Below, piece after piece: positions 11,013 to 22,976 of a DNA stretch of 64,000 nucleotides; within the stretch, counting starts at the first letter, position 1; each line of letters begins with the position of its first letter. The stretch comes from Pholis gunnellus. Its lineage: Eukaryota; Chordata; Actinopteri; Perciformes; Pholidae. The position numbers and the translations under genes were made by a program. The notes beneath the pieces are model-generated. The model ran no database searches and was not told the DNA's origin. It saw only the letters and a program-made list of their open reading frames with translations. Where the stretch lies: NCBI GenBank assembly GCA_910591455.2, contig OU342807.1, positions 8,355,930 to 8,419,929 of the forward strand, read 5' to 3'.

Positions 11013-11633
11013 GCAAGTAACCAAAATCACCCGCTCACTTCATTATCTTGCACACTTTGTTCAAAGTCCTCTGCTGTTATTAGATGCGTACAATTGTTTC
11101 CCTTAAAACACAAAACATTGTAAATCTCAGCAATCTACTCTCACTCTACTGGAGTTTTTTTTCACACTTGAAAATAGCTGAACCTTCCTTTGCCCTTTTC
11201 CTGTACTCCATAGTAAACCAGGAGGAGTGTTTGTCCTTTGTCCTGCTCACCAACAACAACCAAGTGCTATTGCATTAGCTCATATCTTATTGAATTACCA
11301 AACTGGTTGCTATTTCTGACACTAGACGAGGCCTTTTGTCATTGCCCCTTTGATTTGATACAGTGACTTCCAGTAAAGTCATGTTGCTCTTCCCTGAACC
11401 GGGTGTTAAAGCTCATTTATAATGCAGTGGCTCTATAGAAAAGCCATTATGTTAAGGACATGATCCCAGGAGGGATAGCTTCCCTATCCTGTGAAACCTT
11501 ACACTGCTCCATGAAGTGCACATGGATTAATAAACCTCCTGATTGGTGTAAAAGTGCATGTTCTGCTCGCACTTTGCTTTGAGATAATAATACATTTCTT
11601 GGCTAATGGTTTGATTTTCATGCATGCATGCAG
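11013..11633 (+). other. Intron E-F (GC-AG type)
   Basis: A 621-base intron that starts with GC (CAG|gcaagt) and ends CATGCATGCAG. Apart from the donor it is ordinary unique sequence. Confidence 0.88.
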
Positions 11634-11741
11634 AGTCCTGTTGATGCAGTGACCGGTGGGATGTCTCCAGTCAGAGAGCTGGACCGGCTTCTACAGGACA
11701 TGGACATTAACCGCCTGAGGGCGGTCGTCTTCAGAGATATC
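11634..11741 (+). CDS. nbea: nbea exon F: conserved SPVRELDRLLQDMD segment
   Basis: Thirty-six complete codons, phase 0 at both ends: SPVDAVTGGMSPVRELDRLL, QDMDINRLRAVVFRDI. This short segment is nearly invariant in neurobeachin, and VTGGMSPVRELD distinguishes it from LRBA. The donor is ATC|gtgagc. The next intron (11742-11817) is only 76 bases, close to the lower limit for vertebrate splicing. Confidence 0.96.
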
Positions 11742-11817
11742 GTGAGCACAGCACACCGACAAATATGACTGCTTTTTGCAGATGACACAGATCGTTTAGT
11801 GTATTTGTTTGTTTCAG

Positions 11818-11959
11818 GAGGACAGTAAGCAGGCTCAGTTTCTGGCGCTTGCTGTTGTCTACTTCATCTCAGTCCTCATGGTGTCTAAGTACCGCGACAT
11901 CCTGGAGCCCCACAATGACAAGAAACACCCTCAGCGATCCCAGTCGGCCAGGAGCACAG
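11818..11959 (+). CDS. nbea: nbea exon G: conserved hydrophobic helices
   Basis: Encodes EDSKQAQFLALAVVYFISVL and MVSKYRDILEPHNDKKHPQR followed by SQSARST. Phase 0 entry after TTTGTTTGTTTCAG and phase 1 exit at ACAG|gtatac. The stretch FLALAVVYFISVLMV is hydrophobic enough to be scored as a membrane segment, but in this family it belongs to the soluble helical scaffold. The polar tail after ILEP starts the next variable linker. Confidence 0.96.
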
Positions 11960-12331
11960 GTATACAGCTGCTCCAAAGAAGAAAAATAAATCATCAAAAT
12001 ATGTATCTTTTTTTGGGTAGATGATGCTGTAATGCTTTCTGCTTTTAACCCCGAAATACAAAGCTTTGTCTCGAGTACTTACGACCCCCTTTTAGATTCG
12101 TCATTTGAATCATTTTTAGAGGCTGTTGAATCTATGTTGCACTACACAGCAATAGACTATAAAATGTGAAAAATGAACGAAAGAAATAAGCAGAATTTAG
12201 TTTTTTCCTTGATATTTACATCATGACCTATGGTGTGGGTCCCAAATTCAAGATTGGGAACCACTGCAATTAAACTCATTTAACGTTGCTTTATTGCTCA
12301 CATTTCCTCTTTATTATTTGTGTCTTCTTAG
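11960..12331 (+). other. Intron G-H
   Basis: GT-AG intron of 372 bases, AT-rich, ending TATTTGTGTCTTCTTAG. Nothing else is seen in it. Confidence 0.85.
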
Positions 12332-12686
12332 ATAGCGGTGCCATTTCTGGTGGACTAGAAGTGGAGAATGGTGTCTCTCTCCGGCGGTATGATTCCGGCA
12401 TCGGGGATGACCACACCTCCACCGCCGCAAGCGAGGCAGACCTGTCATCCTCCGGCGTGACTCACGGCCCAGACGCCATCTCAGAGGCCCTGTCCACACT
12501 GTCTTCCGAGGTCAGACCTTCGCTTCCTGCCGATTCAAAGGGCAAGAATGTGAAGGACATTCTGCGCAGCCTAGTGAGCGCTCCAGCTGATATCATGGTG
12601 GATCCAAGTCTGCTGCCACCAGCGTTTCTAGGAAGCTTGGGCGACGCGGGCAGAGAATCATCACAACAGTTCCGCTCCTTTGATAG
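12332..12686 (+). CDS. nbea: nbea exon H: DSGIG linker and VKDILRSL motif
   Basis: Enters in phase 1 (completing Asp) and leaves in phase 2 at GATAG|gtgagg. It encodes a Ser/Thr-rich linker with RRYDSGIGDD, then GPDAISEALSTLSSEV, then a helix-forming NVKDILRSLVSAPAD and MVDPSLLPPAFLGSLGDAG, ending QQFRSFDR. These islands occur in the same order in remembered mammalian neurobeachin, separated by linkers of different length. The exon carries several Ser-rich, potentially phosphorylated stretches; no function is assigned to them. Confidence 0.95.
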
Positions 12687-13969
12687 GTGAGGGCTCCGGT
12701 TCCAACACGGCTCGACATACACACATACTATCGTACTATTTATAGAAAATCATGTTTTTCGGCCATGCAAATTGGGGATTGTGGGAAAGATATCTGGACT
12801 ACAATTCCTCCGGTGCAGACCTGACAGCTTCGTCAGGTTCTCAAGAGCCCATATGGTGCAAATAAACAGCTGATTCTCAAGCTTCACAGTTGACAGTTTT
12901 ATACCATTTATCCCAACATAACCGTAGGGGACTTTTGAAAGTCAGACCTTGAAGACATCTCAGCTTGGTACCCTTAGAGGAGGTGGATCATGAAAAGACA
13001 TTCTGTTACAGAAACCTCTTTGAACTGGGGGGGGGGGACTTAGTCTCTGACTCTTTCCTCTTTACTCCCATTGTTGTTTCTTTGAGCTGTTGATGTAGGT
13101 GCTCATCCCAAGCAAACCGCCATACAAAGAAACTGTCTTATGGAAAACAGGAGACATGTCTGGGATGAAGAGACAGAGAAACGAAGCTGGCAGGAAGCTG
13201 CTTCTTTTCACCCTGTCACTGATATTTAACGACTTTCTTTTTCATCTCTCCTGCTGCTCGTCTCCCCCTGTCTAACATTTGAACCGTTATCCCGTTTCTG
13301 GCATAAATGCATAATTTGCATTACCCCTGGAGGTGCAGTGGTAAACAGACGAGAGTAAGACTTCAAAAGCAGAGCCTGGTACAGAAGCCACAGACGGGCC
13401 CAGGTGAGAGAAGATGGTCACCGGTCTGGTTTGCATTTGGAGCGTTCACTCCGAGACAGACATTCACAAACGATAGAGGGGGGGAGAGGGTGGTAGAGAC
13501 AGAGAGAGAGAGAGAGATGGGTGAAGGGGGAGAAAGAAGTCTCCATGGGGGTGATGTCAAGTCAAGGTTCTCATGTACTGAAGAAAACATTTCTCCGTTT
13601 CTCTCTCGCTCTCACAAACACACTTAGTCAGTCCGCCTACCCCCAACTGTGGGAATTCCACGGCATCTCTGTGATCGCGTGTCTTTATCTGAGGAATGCT
13701 TTGTCAGGTCTCAGGGCGCTCCTCATATCAGGGGGATTAGACTGGCTCCTGTCCGCTGAGCACACTCAGTAGGAAGAGAGGACGTCAGGAGAGCTGGAGA
13801 ACATAGACTAACAGCTCGCTCGTAGCCTATGGGAGCCTCTTCATGCAAGGTATACAGCCCAGGCTCCCTTTTAAGATAGAATAGAAGCCTTTCTGAAGGT
13901 GTCAACACATGAACACATAGCAGGGCTGTAACGAATACTTGTTTTATCAGTTAAAGCATAAGGTAGCCA

Positions 13970-13973
<4 letters not shown>

Positions 13974-14031
<58 letters not shown>
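13974..14031. repeat. AT microsatellite
   Basis: About 29 AT units. Confidence 0.95.
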
Positions 14032-14034
<3 letters not shown>

Positions 14035-16425
14035 TCCCATGAAAATGTACCAAAACCAACAGTACATTTGTCATTTTCTTTCTAATAATTTCCCCCTCAG
14101 TCTGGCTCTCAGCCCAAGCACATTAGTTATTACTTAGGATGTACATCTTCAAAAAAGGGGTCACAAATGTTTTTTTTTATTAAATAAAAGGCAAAAAAAT
14201 AAAATATACTATACAACCTTACTCATCCTTAATCTATTTTCAAATGATTGAGTTTATAAAGTATGCAAATGTAATGAAAAATGACTATTTCCTAGAGCCC
14301 ACGGTCCGATCAACAGCATTACATTGATATAAAACAGAGAATTTTGCAAATCTTTACATTTCAGAATTCTAAACCATGTAGCGACTGTTAGACAATTTTT
14401 TGGCAACTTAGTGAATTGACGTGACTGTGTCAGTACTTAATATATGCACACGTTCAAGCCATCCTCCCACCCATCTTCTCAACATTCCCCCATTCGAAGA
14501 CCTCACCACTGAGGTGTCAAATTATTTTGATGGTTCTTGGTTCAAAACTACCTTACTCTCCATATCATTCGCTGGCTTTACACCTATGTTTATTCCCTTA
14601 TCTCCTGAGGTTACCACCCTTTATCAGCCCGCTGTCTCTAGTCCTTACACTTACCAATTCTACCTACCACGCATGCAGACATGCTGTGTTTATTATCTTG
14701 TTGTAATGACTCTATCACTGCTCAGCATCTCCCACTAACCAGTAAGTCTCCCAGTGACACCCAGTACAAGCCGTAGCTGATATTTCTACGCTGACATCTC
14801 CTGCCTGAGCGTGGCAAACTTTCCACTTGCCCAGAGGGCAGGATTTACGACACCAATGTATGAAGGAAGCTGGGATCCCCCAGATAAAAACTGGGGGGTT
14901 GGTCAGGGGGTGAAGTACCCTGACTGATTTATTTGCTACAGGAGACCTGTTGGATTTCTCCCATCCATTTCTCAGCCATGCCCCTGTTATGACAGCCAGT
15001 CTGCAAATATTTGCTGACACAAACCAGAACTAAACAGTGTCATTGTACAAGCCGATGATTTAGACGGCATGGTTCGGCAGAATATGTGCGTGTTAGACAC
15101 TGGGATATACATGGTGCGATTGTTTGCATTCCTGGCAGAAGACCCTGCATGCATGTTGGAGTTGATGTGCAGATGAGTTGTGTTGATGCTGAAGTGTTGT
15201 TAATGTACTGCTTAGGAAGAGGGTTAGCATGTCGGACACAAACACAACGGAAAGAGTGAAAATCCAAAAGCTACAGATTACCTCAGCCAATTTTTTTTTA
15301 TGCAAAGACTTTTAGGATAAGAGAGAGAGGGTATGCTCACCAGTGCTGGAGAGGTGCTGACCACAGCGAAAGTACAGTTGAGAAGAAAAATGGTCACACT
15401 ACAGATCCTTATCACAACCTTTTTAAAATAATTTTTGAAAGTAGAATGATACATATTGGCGCAATGGTAAATTCTAAAATTAAAAATTTCAACTGGAAAC
15501 CCAAACAACAAATTATACCACCACTTACAGCTAAAGTATTTTAAACTTGCATTGAGAAAAACCAGGCTGAACACATTCATTGTACTACTTTACTATATCT
15601 CTCTACAAAAACTAAGCCAATATTGGCCCTGCTTATATATCAGTTGGGCTCCATCACATGTACAATATTGTATTATTTTGATAGTATGTTGTACCCAGTA
15701 CTGCATTCCCAAAGCATGTCCTTTTTTTAAAGTGGTTTATTTGCAAACGACACAAGACACAAACACAGAATCCTAATGTTACATGATAAGGGCTGTACTA
15801 CAGTGCATACAGTATATGCATATACAAATACACACCTCCACATACATATACGATTACATAAGTATGTACATGCATATCAACACATTGCATTAGGTATATA
15901 ATTACCAAAATAAAACCTTTTTCTGCCCCTTGTTCCAAATAAGTAACATCCAACGATTGTATTTCTGATACAAACACCATATGCAGTGCAATATGCTCAC
16001 ACACTCACACACATGAAGAACATTGAGACTCTGCTTTTCTCATACATTTTAGGTCCCAGTTGCTCCCCTCATTAATCACTCATGTCATCAAGTTAATGCC
16101 CCTCCCACACCAGCCATCATCATCCAATCACAGCTTGGGATGCCGTGGACTTGATCACACTTGATTTGAAAGTGTGGACATGCAAATGTTTCTGTGTGAA
16201 TATTAACGAATAACATTCTGAACATTAACATACACACGTATATACACTCCTCCCTCACAAGAGTTGGCTCAGTTACTACACTAGAGACACACACACACAC
16301 CTGACACTTCCTTACTCATTCTCACACTTGTTTTACCTAAAATAGCAGAGATTACTGGAATCACAGTGTTTACCGCACTTATCCATTGTATGTTAAAGCC
16401 TTTAAATAATGCAGCCTCAGCCCAG

Positions 16426-16426
<1 letters not shown>

Positions 16427-16450
<24 letters not shown>
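16427..16450. repeat. CA microsatellite
   Basis: Twelve CA units followed by GCACACGC. Confidence 0.93.
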
Positions 16451-16458
<8 letters not shown>

Positions 16459-16489
16459 TGCCCTGGGCTCCTGTTTGTGGGTTGAGTGG

Positions 16490-16600
16490 GGCCGCTGACG
16501 GCTGATTAATCGACTGGGGCGGCCCACTCATGATAAGTGTGGCTAATGACCTGCTGAATAATTCACTGGGCCTTTGCAGAACAGATGGAAGGCCAAACAC
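16490..16600. other. Candidate conserved non-coding element
   Basis: Unique, non-repetitive intron sequence with TGATTAATCGA, GGCTAATGACC and GAATAATTCACTG, core motifs that homeodomain and PBX-type proteins bind. Called from appearance only; no alignment was available. Confidence 0.3.
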
Positions 16601-18255
16601 ATACACGGACGGATGTTCACTGGCAGACTCGCACACACTTGTGCACTTGTCTGTGCGTCCATATGCATATATTCAGATATTTTTGGACACTTTCACGCAC
16701 ACGCTCCCCGCACACAGCAGGGGGCCTCTGTCTCCCTCCCCTGCTGTTGACACTTGGGGTGCTTCACGTCAGCGCCGCCCTTGTTTCCTGATACCACCAT
16801 CCAGCCCACTCTCTATCAGAACAGACAAAGAGTAACCAGAAACTTTTCTCTCCACTCTCTCCTGGCCATACCTTTTCAGTTTGTGTTTTTATTTCAAACG
16901 CATCTGTAAATCCCTCTGGCCTTCGTATGCAGCGCTATTATTCTTAAATCATAGATCACTTGAAGCAAAGTTCAGCTGTCAGGGTTCACAGTAACTTTTA
17001 ATAGATCTGATCACCTGCCTTAAATCAACTGAGAATAGCGTTTGATACTGCAGCCAGGTATCTGTCTGCACCACAGGGAGCCAGACCCAACTGTCCTTGT
17101 GTGCGTGAAAGTGTGCATAAACACTAACTCCGGGAGTCTGCAGGAATGTATGTATGTTAGCTCTTGTGTCCGTATGCTCACAGTCTTTTATTCCCATATT
17201 CAAATCTTGTGCATTTGATGTATGCTTGCATATCTTGATGAGCCTGCATTGGTTTGTGTTTCTGAGAGGGAGCAGTAGCCAGTGATTAGGCCCTGCTTCC
17301 CTTGTGTCAGCACTGATAAGCAGGGCCAGGCTCTCTTTGATATGGCCAGTGGTCTGTCAGAGCCCTGGTCTAAACTGACAGCTTATCTGCATGTTGCTCT
17401 CCTCCCATCTGCGCTTCGCTGGTTGGGGATTGAACTCCACTCGCGCTACATCACTACGAGAAAGACTTCCTGTTCCGTTACTAGAGGGACGTCTAAAGAA
17501 GCAGCGTATTCACTGTATAGATATCTGTTTAGAAATTAAACACCAAACTGTAATACTTTTTGAATACAAGCAGAGGTTTGTGTAGAATGAAGTACTGCAA
17601 ACATCCATCTTTCATCAGATATTTGCTGTTCTAAATTGTGAAATCAGGAAACGAACGCTGTTTTATTTCGCCAGGTTGTTGTACAGCTGCTCGCGTTAAG
17701 ACAACATTAAACGCGAATGCCTTTAGAAGTTTGGCATATTTTGTCTTAAGAGAAAAGGGTGTTGTTGAAGAATATTCCTCAAGGGAAAGGTATGGCATGC
17801 GTACCATATTCCAGGCATCATATTGGCACCGGTGGTTTGAAACAATAACGGCCATATTATGTGCTTTAGAAGGATTACTGTCAATTGCAAAAAGTTTGTT
17901 TATACCGTGGAGGCTGAAAACATACACCAAAAGTGGTCTCCAGTTGTTTGTACAGAAATATACAATACATTTTGCCCAAACACTACAGTTTACTTCTATG
18001 GCCAAGTAAACAATTGAAAGACTGCTGCATGTGCATGATGAATGTAACTATTTTAGAATACTTTGTGGCAGTAAAAGTAGTCCAGTAATTACTCTTCCAG
18101 TCTAACGGATTTATGACAGTTGGTTTTGTTCCAGCCATACTGTGAACATTAAAGTCTCATGAGGCTCTCTGTGAGCTGGCACCGTCACCCTCTCTGCATA
18201 CAATACTTCTGTCAATGTGACAGCTAAAGGAGCAATCCGTCTCGTCTCTATACAG

Positions 18256-18425
18256 AAGTGTCGTCGTCGCACCCAAGAAAGCGGGCATGGCACCATCTCC
18301 AGGCACCTCCGCTGCCGTCCCAGCAGCCACTGCTGCGTCTGTGTCTGGTGGCACACCTATCGACAGCGTCGCCGTAGTATCTTCTGGTGACGCGTCACAG
18401 AGCACCTCTGCAGACTCTGCAGCTA
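18256..18425 (+). CDS. nbea: nbea exon I: VVVAPKK motif and Ser/Ala-rich linker
   Basis: Phase 2 entry (AG + A gives Arg) after CGTCTCTATACAG, phase 1 exit at GCTA|gtaagt. It encodes (R)SVVVAPKKAGMAPSPGTS followed by a low-complexity Ala/Ser/Thr linker (SAAVPAATAASVSGG and on). The SVxVAxKK start is conserved in neurobeachin; the rest is variable. A CA microsatellite starts 20 bases past the donor. Confidence 0.93.
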
Positions 18426-18444
18426 GTAAGTGCACACAGACACC

Positions 18445-18469
18445 CACACACACACACACACACACACAC
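18445..18469. repeat. CA microsatellite after the exon I donor
   Basis: About 12 CA units, 20 bases inside the intron. Confidence 0.93.
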
Positions 18470-19259
18470 TCAAATATTGGAATAGCAGTGTTTCTGCAAG
18501 GGCAGAGGAGTCATAACCTGGTTGAGTGTTTTGAAAAAGTCAATATTTATTTTGCTCCTCTGTCTGGCAGAATAATATTGTTTGTACAATGTAATCCAGT
18601 TCTTAACAAAAGAATTGCACTTGTTCAGTTTAGTTGCTTTTATTTATTAAAAGTAAAGTTTAAAAAAAAAAAGTTTTACATGCATTAAAGTTTTTAATAG
18701 ATGTAAATAATAATTAATGTTTTATTAATACTACAGTGATTTCTGCTACGAGAGTGAATTAAGGTTAATGAATAAAATAATAAAGACGCACTTCTTTTAT
18801 TGCGGCTTTACGAGCACACTAACTCCACTATATTCACTGATTCAGCAGTGACAGTAAATGATCGAACGGCCAGCTGTTTTTTTTTTGTCACCTTTCTGCA
18901 TGTGCTAGTGTGTATTAAAGGGATATGTTTTTTCACTGAGGAGTCTGTATGTTTAAGAGAGGAGGGTGTGACATGAGAATTGGGGTTTGTGTGTTTTAGG
19001 AGATGTGCATTAAAAATCAGGCGTGTGTGTGTGTGTGTATGTGTGTGCCTGTGAATAATGATAATTGTTAAAGCTGTATGCAAAAGGTGCTTTGTGTCAG
19101 TGAGCAGTGTTGAGTAAATACGCGTTGAGAGTGTATTTTAGTGGGGCAGTGGGAGGACTAATGGAGACGTTCATTTACTCCTCTTTGTTTGAAGGAGCTA
19201 CTTCAGCTCGAGAGAGATACTTTTACCAGGCCCACATGGCGCTGCTTAACACCTTACAT

Positions 19260-19260
<1 letters not shown>

Positions 19261-19302
<42 letters not shown>

Positions 19303-19303
19303 C
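19261..19303. repeat. CA microsatellite
   Basis: About 21 CA units with one CG interruption. Confidence 0.95.
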
Positions 19304-19716
19304 ATTCCAGCCCACATTACACTGTCTGTCATTCCTTAAGAGTTATCCCTGCTTTGAGACTGTCCTGGCTGGAAAAACAAGCCCGCTGAAACACCAGAGG
19401 AATCCCCCTCCTCCATATTCTGCTGGGCATTAGCTTATTTATGAGCCACAGGGAAGTGAATTTACTGCCAGATCAATCAAACATAGACTTTGTACCTTGT
19501 GTGCCTCTGTCTCCAGAATGAAGTCGTAAAGCACCTTTTAGTTGTATAATGAAACAGTCACAAAAACAGGCCAGAGGGGTAAATTGGTATGTAATGACTT
19601 AACGAGTGAAAACCATTTGAAAATAAGTCATTAATTTAACATCTCGCATTCCAACACAGGTGTAACTCTGAAAATATTTCTTATTTATTACAAATACTTA
19701 ATATTATGCATGTGTT

Positions 19717-19718
<2 letters not shown>

Positions 19719-19772
<54 letters not shown>
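19719..19772. repeat. AT microsatellite
   Basis: Twenty-seven AT units. Confidence 0.95.
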
Positions 19773-19774
<2 letters not shown>

Positions 19775-20058
19775 GGCATATTAAACAAACTAAATGATCA
19801 AACTGTATGACAGGTATGACTGCAGCTGACAGTGAAACGTTGCTCGCCTTTTAAAGCACAATTGAGAGGTTTCCATCATTTAAACCTCTGAATTGTAAAT
19901 TGATAAGGAAGACGTATTGTGCTCGGAAGTACATCATCCACTATCTAGCCATAAAATGCTACTTGTACCCCCACTTGCCCTATTTGACCATAAATCCCCC
20001 GTTCTATACATTTGAATGGAGGCCATTGTATTATTTCATAAGATGCATGTTTCCGCAC

Positions 20059-20210
<152 letters not shown>

Positions 20211-20269
20211 CGTCTTATTCTTGTCCAACATCCAGACTAATAACAGAGTTCTTTGGTTTCTCCCTGCAG

Positions 20270-20354
20270 CAGGCGGCCAGGTTCCAGCCAGCGCTAGCCT
20301 GCCATCTGTCCCCCCACTCTCCCCTGTGACCCAGAACACAGCCCCCAATATGAG
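20270..20354 (+). CDS. nbea: nbea exon J: short Pro/Ser linker, NAGNAG acceptor
   Basis: An 85-base exon encoding (T)GGQVPASASLPSVPPLSPV and TQNTAPNM, leaving in phase 2 at ATGAG|gtgatt. The acceptor is CTGCAGCAG: using the first AG gives Thr-Gly-Gly, using the second (start 20273) gives Ser-Gly, both in frame. The linker resembles the remembered mammalian one only in general character (Pro/Ser/Val-rich, ending xNM before SIxERLEHALEK). The next intron (20355-20593) is 239 bases. Confidence 0.9.
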
Positions 20355-20593
20355 GTGATTCATCTTCTTTTCTCTCTTTCTCACATGCACACAAGCATCA
20401 GCTTTTTATGCACACATGAGCATCAGTTATTAATACATATCCACTGTGTTGCTTTGTCCTAATTCCAATCTTTTCCTTCACATTAAAGACTGATATTTGA
20501 CAGATTTTTATATTTGTAATTTCATTTCCTGCTTGCATGCCAATTTCGTTTTACTTATGGTGTGCTGTTTGGATTACATCCCCATATTTCTAG

Positions 20594-20727
20594 TATCTCA
20601 GAACGTCTGGAGCATGCTCTCGAGAAGGCAGCTCCCCTGCTGAGAGAGATCTTTGTGGATTTTGCTCCCTTCCTCTCTCGGACTTTACTGGGCAGCCACG
20701 GACAAGAGCTCCTTATTGAGGGCACGA
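20594..20727 (+). CDS. nbea: nbea exon K: start of the pre-PH conserved block
   Basis: Encodes (S)ISERLEHALEKAAPLLRE, IFVDFAPFLSRTLLGSHGQE and LLIEGT, near identical to vertebrate neurobeachin. Phase 2 entry after CCATATTTCTAG, phase 1 exit at ACGA|gtaagt. This opens the helical block directly N-terminal to PH-BEACH, which I believe corresponds to the DUF1088 family and which runs through exons K to O. Confidence 0.97.
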
Positions 20728-21021
20728 GTAAGTACAACGTCACAGTTATTTATATTTTTTTGAATCACTTCCTGTCAGACCTCAAGGATGGCGCATCTTT
20801 TAAGTGTCCTCATTTAAATGCTATAACGCATCCAGGCCGTGGTTAATCTAATAGTGTGATGAGCTTGCGTTGGGCCAAGAGATGGTAGCTGCGCTGAAGG
20901 TTTCTAGGGGACCAGGTCATAGGCCAGGCCACTAATAGCAGTGTTTGGGGTGTCTGCTGCCACCAAACAAAATGGAAAGTTGATTGATAGCTGCAGGGGG
21001 GCCTTAAGGGAAGGCAGGGGG

Positions 21022-21054
<33 letters not shown>

Positions 21055-21496
21055 TGAGAGAGAGAGAGAGAGATGGTGCATGTGTCTCCGTGTCATATGA
21101 AGAGCAACCAAAAGACCAAAGGCTACTCTGCCTTCTTCCCGTCTGTGCATGTGCAGCAGACTCTGGACACTCTAGTCCACCCCTGCCCTCTGAAAGCCCA
21201 GGGCTCGCCATTAGGGATCAATGGGACATATGTTGGCCAAGTCAGGCCTGTAATACAAGGCCCAAATATGTATTAGTTTACAGTAACATCATGTCGGCTC
21301 ATTAGGCCCATCGATACTATCTGCTCTCTTGCAGATGGCACAAGGTTAGGTAATCCGTGTCTATTTGTGTGTGTGTGCGTTGTGCATGAATGTGTTCCCA
21401 CGAGTACAGAGGAAGGTTCATGATATAAAGTGTTACACAAAAATAATTAATTGTCAAATGTACATTTCTGACTCCCTTTCTTTCAAATTTCTCCAG
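20728..21496 (+). other. Intron K-L
   Basis: GT-AG intron of 769 bases with a TG tract (21024-21052) running directly into a GA tract (21053-21073). Otherwise unique sequence; acceptor TTTCAAATTTCTCCAG. Confidence 0.85.
21024..21073. repeat. Compound TG-GA microsatellite
   Basis: About 14 TG units followed by about 10 GA units. Confidence 0.93.
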
Positions 21497-21558
21497 GCCT
21501 GGTGTGCATGAAGTCCAGCAGCTCAGTGGTGGAGCTCGTCATGCTTCTGTGTTCACAG
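21497..21558 (+). CDS. nbea: nbea exon L: conserved SLVCMKSSSSVVEL segment, GC donor
   Basis: A 62-base exon encoding (S)LVCMKSSSSVVELVMLLCSQ. Phase 1 entry, phase 0 exit. Exon M begins EWQNSIQKN, and the family sequence runs CSQEWQNSIQK, so the exon must end at TCACAG with the intron starting gcaagt: a second GC donor. The nearby GT (four bases on) would throw exon M out of frame. Confidence 0.95.
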
Positions 21559-22795
21559 GCAAGTCTTGCATCTATATCTTTTCTCACCCGCTTTTCCACC
21601 GATCTGATTTATCTGGCTCACCTTGAGTGCAGTAAATCCAAACCGCCCAGAGTGGAGACAGTGAGCCATCCAACGCCTTATCTTTCCCTCCACACTGCCC
21701 TGTCTACCTTCCCACAGTCACCCCGTCCCCGAGTGAGGGCAGAGAAACCGCAAATATCGGTTTGAGGGTCAAGGGTGGCCGACCCATCCGCGTCACCTCT
21801 GACCCGAGCGCCGGCCCTTGTGGCCTGGCCAAACTGATGAGGAGGGATAATGTAGATTTGATGGTGCTTTGCATTGATTATCCCTTCCTTCTCTGTTGTT
21901 TTGTGGGTGTTTTGTTGCCAAGTTTATTTAGCTGCTGCCGGATTCATGAATACTAATTCAGGGATCATAAGCAGGCGTGGGCAGATCAATGATCGCGGAT
22001 GTCAATAGATCACTTCAGGATGGCTGATTAGCATCAAGACTCACAAAGCTACTGGAGGCTGTTTAGGTTCTGCGTGCGGACCTAAACACGCTACACAGTG
22101 TACTTTATATTTGTTTATAAATGCATTTCATAAAACGGTTTGAAGTGTTACACACACACACAAACAGTTGCCCTCATATACACACATCCAGTGACAAGGA
22201 CAACAGATAATAACTCCCCTCTGGCCCTGTTTGTTTGCATCTTTACCATTTAAAGCACCTCATGAAAAAACAAAGATATCCAATAATACAAAAACACATC
22301 TGATTAATGACTCCTCTCTCACCACTGCGCTCGGCTTTTTTTATCAGCTCTATTTTCTAAAGAAATAGCACCTGTCATCTGGCTTTCTTTCCTCCACCTT
22401 CTCCCCCTTTTAACCCCTACTCTGTTTGGTTCCCATTATTCACTTCGCCTCTTCTCTAAAAAAGGTAATACAGTCAGATTGCACATCTGTTTGGATGTCA
22501 GGGGCCGCGCATAGATTTGTGCTAGTGGGACACATGGAGGGAATGCGAGCCCTATAATGTCCAGAGACGAAGGAATAGCAGGAGTGAAAGCTAGATAGAA
22601 AACCAAAGGGAGAAGAATGACAGGCTCTAATGCACCTATTTGTCATATCTGTCAGGGTGTTGTTTAATGCTAATCTAATCAAAGGCAGAATCTTGGTGAT
22701 TGCTCCGCTGCACAGCTCATGCCTCGCTTCCCCCTTTGGTCCCCAGCCCAAGCTATTTCTTCCTTTCTCTAAGCTCCAAGCTACCCCACCCAATC

Positions 22796-22840
22796 CACAC
22801 ACACACGCACACGCACACGCACACGCACACGCGCACACAC
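22796..22840. repeat. Alternating CA/CG tract
   Basis: Repeated ACACGC units, strict purine-pyrimidine alternation, followed by a CT run at 22842. Confidence 0.9.
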
Positions 22841-22958
22841 GCTCTCTCTCTCTGCGAGAGGAACAGGGATTGGCCAGCGTAGTGTTGATTGCTTCAATAA
22901 ATCATCCAACCAAATTCTTTCACAGCTAATGCAAATGTAATTTTATTGTTGTGTGTGA

Positions 22959-22976
22959 GGGGGGGGGGGGGGGGGG
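22959..22976. repeat. Run of 18 G
   Basis: Uninterrupted G homopolymer on the + strand after GTGTGTGA. Confidence 0.9.

Larger units (their letters stand above)
12687..18255 (+). other. Intron H-I
   Basis: GT-AG intron of 5569 bases. It holds a G run near 13027, a GA-rich stretch near 13500, an AT microsatellite (13974-14031), a CA tract (16427-16450), a unique stretch with homeodomain-type motifs (about 16490-16600), and a region open on both strands (17631-18009, see findings). No exon with family similarity is seen. Confidence 0.8.

Noticed and set aside
11770..11817. Alternative acceptor TTTTTGCAG at 11781 within the 76-base F-G intron
   Set aside because: Its use would leave an intron of about 40 bases, too short to splice, and would add an in-frame TAG after five codons.
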